NCBI GenBank assembly: GCA_007122945.1
Contig: SKSP01000259.1
Location: 1-7,747, forward strand
DNA from: Ilumatobacteraceae bacterium
GTDB taxonomy: Bacteria > Actinomycetota > Acidimicrobiia > Acidimicrobiales > Ilumatobacteraceae
Length of the DNA stretch: 7,747 nt
Direction of reading: 5' to 3'
Shown in pieces: positions 5,976-7,747 of the stretch. The position numbers were made by a program, and so were the translations under genes. The stretch's first letter is position 1; each line of letters starts with the position of its first letter. The notes beneath the pieces are model-generated. The model did no database searches. It was given only the letters and a program-made list of their open reading frames with translations, and had not been told where the DNA came from.

Positions 5976-7667
5976 ATGGATGGGCAGATGTCCACGATCG
6001 ACCGGCTCGAACAGGCCGCCGACCGCGAGGCCGGCGTACGGTTCGTCGGCACGTCGGTGATGGGCGACGCCGGCCCGGTGCGGGTCCCGTGGCGCGAGAT
6101 CCACGACGAGGCGCGAGCCGTCGGCGCGGCGCTGCAGGCCCGTGGACTCCTGCCCGGCGATCACGTGGCAGTGCTCGGTCCCACCAGCCGCGATCTGATG
6201 ACGATCGTCCGTGGCTGCTGGCTCGCCGGTGTCGCCTCGATGGTGCTGCCGCTGCCGATGCGCATGGGATCACTCGAGGCGTTCATCGAGGGCACCCGGG
6301 CGCGGATCCGGCACGGTGACGCCAAGCTCGTCCTGATCGACGACCAACTCGCCGGCTTCTACGAGGCCGCACCTGGCGATCCGCCGATCGAGCCGATGCG
6401 CAGCGTGCTGCCCGGCGCCCCGAACGTGCCGAGCGGCGAGCGCCTCGAGCTGCCCGAACCCGATCCCGAGCGGCTCGTCATCCTGCAGTACACGAGCGGC
6501 TCCACGAGCGAGCCGAAGGGGGTGATGATCCCCGATCGCGTGCTGTCGGCGAACATCGACGCGTGCTGCGAGGCGGCCGAGCTCGCCGATGGCGACGTGA
6601 TGGTCTCGTGGCTGCCGCTGTACCACGACATGGGGCTCGTCGGTTTCCTCGCCCTGCCGATGACCAAGGGGGTCGACCTCGTCCAGGCCGCGCCGCAGGA
6701 CTTCCTGGCCCACCCCGGCAACTGGATGCAGTGGATCTCCGACGGGCGGGGGACGGCCACGGCCGGGCCGAACTTCTCCTGGGTGCTGGCCACCCGGGCG
6801 CTCCGGCGGGCCCGCGACCTCGATCTGTCGTCGCTCACGCTCGCGCTGAGTGGCGCCGAACCCGTCGACCCCAAGGCGGTCGACGCCTTCGTGGCCGCGG
6901 CCGAACCGTTCGGCTTCCGGTCCGGCGCCGTGTTCCCGGCGTTCGGGATGGCCGAGGTCGCGATCGGGGGGACGTTCCCGAGGCGGGGCGCCGGCTTGGT
7001 GTGCGACACCGTCGACCGCGAGGTGCTCGAGCGCGACCGCGTCGCCAAGCCGGTCGAGGTGACCGACCCCGACGACTTCGCCGTGCGCGCTCGGCGGTTG
7101 CCCCTGCTCGGCACGGCGGTGCCGGGTCTGGAGATGAAGGTCGTCCATCCCGACACCTATGAGGAGCTGCCCGAGCGCCACGTCGGCGAGCTGCTGCTGC
7201 GGGGCACGTCGGTGACGCCCGGTTACTACAAGCGCCCCGACGCCACCGCGGCGTTGTTCCGCGACGGGTGGCTGTGCACGGGTGACCTGGCGTACCTGCT
7301 CGACGGCCAGCTCGTGCTGTGCGGCCGCATCAAGGACGTCATCATCGTCGGTGGGCGCAACGTGTTCCCCGAGGACATCGAACGGGCGGTCGGTGGCCTC
7401 GAGGGCGTCCGCGCCGGCAACGTGATCGCGTTCGGCATGGAGGGCTACAAGGGGAAAGAGAGCGTCGTCGTGGTCGCCGAGGTGCGTGCCGACGACTCCG
7501 AACTGGTTCGTGAGGCGATCCACCACCGGACGCTCGAGGTGTGCGGCATCCCGCCGCGCGACGTGATGCTCGTGCAGCCCGGCACCCTGCCGAAGACCTC
7601 GTCGGGCAAGCTCCAGCGTGCGAGGTGCCGCGAGGAGTACCTCGACGAGACCCTCGTGCTCCTCTGA
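5976..7667 (+). CDS. Fatty acyl-AMP ligase / fatty acyl-CoA synthetase (ANL superfamily, FadD-like)
   Basis: This 563-residue cytoplasmic enzyme activates a carboxylic acid, probably a fatty acid, to an acyl-adenylate with ATP. Motifs in order are the P-loop YTSGSTSEPKG (172-182), PLYHDMGLVG (214-223), AGPNFSW (263-269), FGMAE (323-327) in the adenine-binding position, TGDLAY (435-440) with the ribose-contacting D437, the hinge segment GRIKDVIIVGGRN (450-462), and LPKTSSGKLQR (538-548) with the catalytic Lys at K545. PLYHDMGL, GPNF and SGST resemble fatty acyl-AMP ligases, which hand acyl-AMP to acyl carrier or polyketide proteins. However, the stretch between PDATAALF and WLCTGD is only two residues, where I recall an extra segment in many such ligases; that would favour CoA ligase activity. 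No carrier protein or polyketide synthase is in the window. The ATG at 5976 is preferred over 5988 (559 residues) because of the hexamer just upstream. The gene is divergent from leuS. Confidence 0.92.
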   Translation: MDGQMSTIDRLEQAADREAGVRFVGTSVMGDAGPVRVPWREIHDEARAVGAALQARGLLPGDHVAVLGPTSRDLMTIVRGCWLAGVASMVLPLPMRMGSLEAFIEGTRARIRHGDAKLVLIDDQLAGFYEAAPGDPPIEPMRSVLPGAPNVPSGERLELPEPDPERLVILQYTSGSTSEPKGVMIPDRVLSANIDACCEAAELADGDVMVSWLPLYHDMGLVGFLALPMTKGVDLVQAAPQDFLAHPGNWMQWISDGRGTATAGPNFSWVLATRALRRARDLDLSSLTLALSGAEPVDPKAVDAFVAAAEPFGFRSGAVFPAFGMAEVAIGGTFPRRGAGLVCDTVDREVLERDRVAKPVEVTDPDDFAVRARRLPLLGTAVPGLEMKVVHPDTYEELPERHVGELLLRGTSVTPGYYKRPDATAALFRDGWLCTGDLAYLLDGQLVLCGRIKDVIIVGGRNVFPEDIERAVGGLEGVRAGNVIAFGMEGYKGKESVVVVAEVRADDSELVREAIHHRTLEVCGIPPRDVMLVQPGTLPKTSSGKLQRARCREEYLDETLVLL

Positions 7668-7670
7668 CGA

Positions 7671-7726
7671 CCCCGCCCACCCCGCCCATCCCCGCTCGCA
7701 CAGCCCCGCCCATCCCCGCTCGCACA
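7671..7726. repeat. 24-bp C-rich tandem repeat downstream of the acyl ligase
   Basis: Two adjacent copies of a 24-bp unit occupy 7680-7703 and 7704-7726; the second is identical over 23 bases. Each contains CCCCGCCCATCCCC followed by GCTCGCACA. A truncated unit, CCCCGCCCA, precedes them at 7671-7679. The block starts 3 bp after the stop codon of the acyl ligase, so the transcript would begin its 3' end with a C-rich, G-poor run, a composition favoured by Rho. A short inverted pair, CGCTC (7717-7721) and GAGCG (7736-7740), overlaps its end, but no T-run follows. A role in termination is possible but not shown; replication slippage alone could explain the duplication. Confidence 0.7.
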
Positions 7727-7747
7727 TCTGCAGCGGAGCGACACAGA

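Noticed and set aside
5816..6052. 79-residue N-terminal extension of leucyl-tRNA synthetase
   Set aside because: It overlaps the start of the divergent acyl ligase and is Arg/Pro-rich without homology to synthetases; the family's usual N-terminus begins at the ATG at 5815.
7680..7726. CRISPR array
   Set aside because: The units are directly adjacent with no spacers, and there are no cas genes.
6270..7727. Open frame of 485 codons on the minus strand opposite the acyl ligase
   Set aside because: The plus strand carries all ANL motifs in order; the antisense product is His/Arg/Gly-rich and begins inside the C-rich tandem repeat.

Overview
The window is high-GC bacterial DNA whose genes strongly prefer codons ending in G or C. 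The length and style of its leucyl-tRNA synthetase, the lack of Shine-Dalgarno sequences and the likely leaderless starts suggest an actinomycete (Actinomycetota). An Acidimicrobiia-like organism is my best guess; this is inference, with no marker gene to prove it.

Layout, left to right. Bases 1-302 (minus) hold the N-terminal two thirds or so of a universal stress protein, cut by the window edge. Bases 356-1465 (minus) encode a ferritin-like diiron protein with two E-X28-DEARH iron-binding motifs, 53 bp upstream of the stress protein and possibly co-transcribed with it. Bases 1466-1737 are a divergent intergenic region. It contains a 109-bp nested inverted repeat that folds on paper into a three-way junction, the most unusual non-coding feature here. 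Bases 1738-2934 (plus) encode a helix-turn-helix protein with one membrane segment and a long Pro/Asp-rich tail, architecturally like RodZ but without a recognisable RodZ C-terminal domain. It converges on leuS (2957-5815, minus; full-length leucyl-tRNA synthetase) with a 22-bp gap. A 160-bp divergent region with a 17-bp perfect palindrome separates leuS from an acyl-activating enzyme at 5976-7667 (plus; fatty acyl-AMP/acyl-CoA ligase family). The last 80 bases are C-rich and carry a 24-bp tandem repeat.

Nothing ties these genes into one pathway. leuS is housekeeping; the diiron protein and stress protein may form a small stress or redox unit; the acyl ligase points to lipid metabolism; the membrane HTH protein is of unknown role. 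All four complete genes lack a clear Shine-Dalgarno sequence and have a TANNNT hexamer 6-11 nt before the ATG, consistent with leaderless or nearly leaderless transcripts. I found no mobile element, CRISPR array, tRNA, rRNA or defence system. The most promising undescribed elements are the structured intergenic repeat and the membrane-anchored HTH protein.
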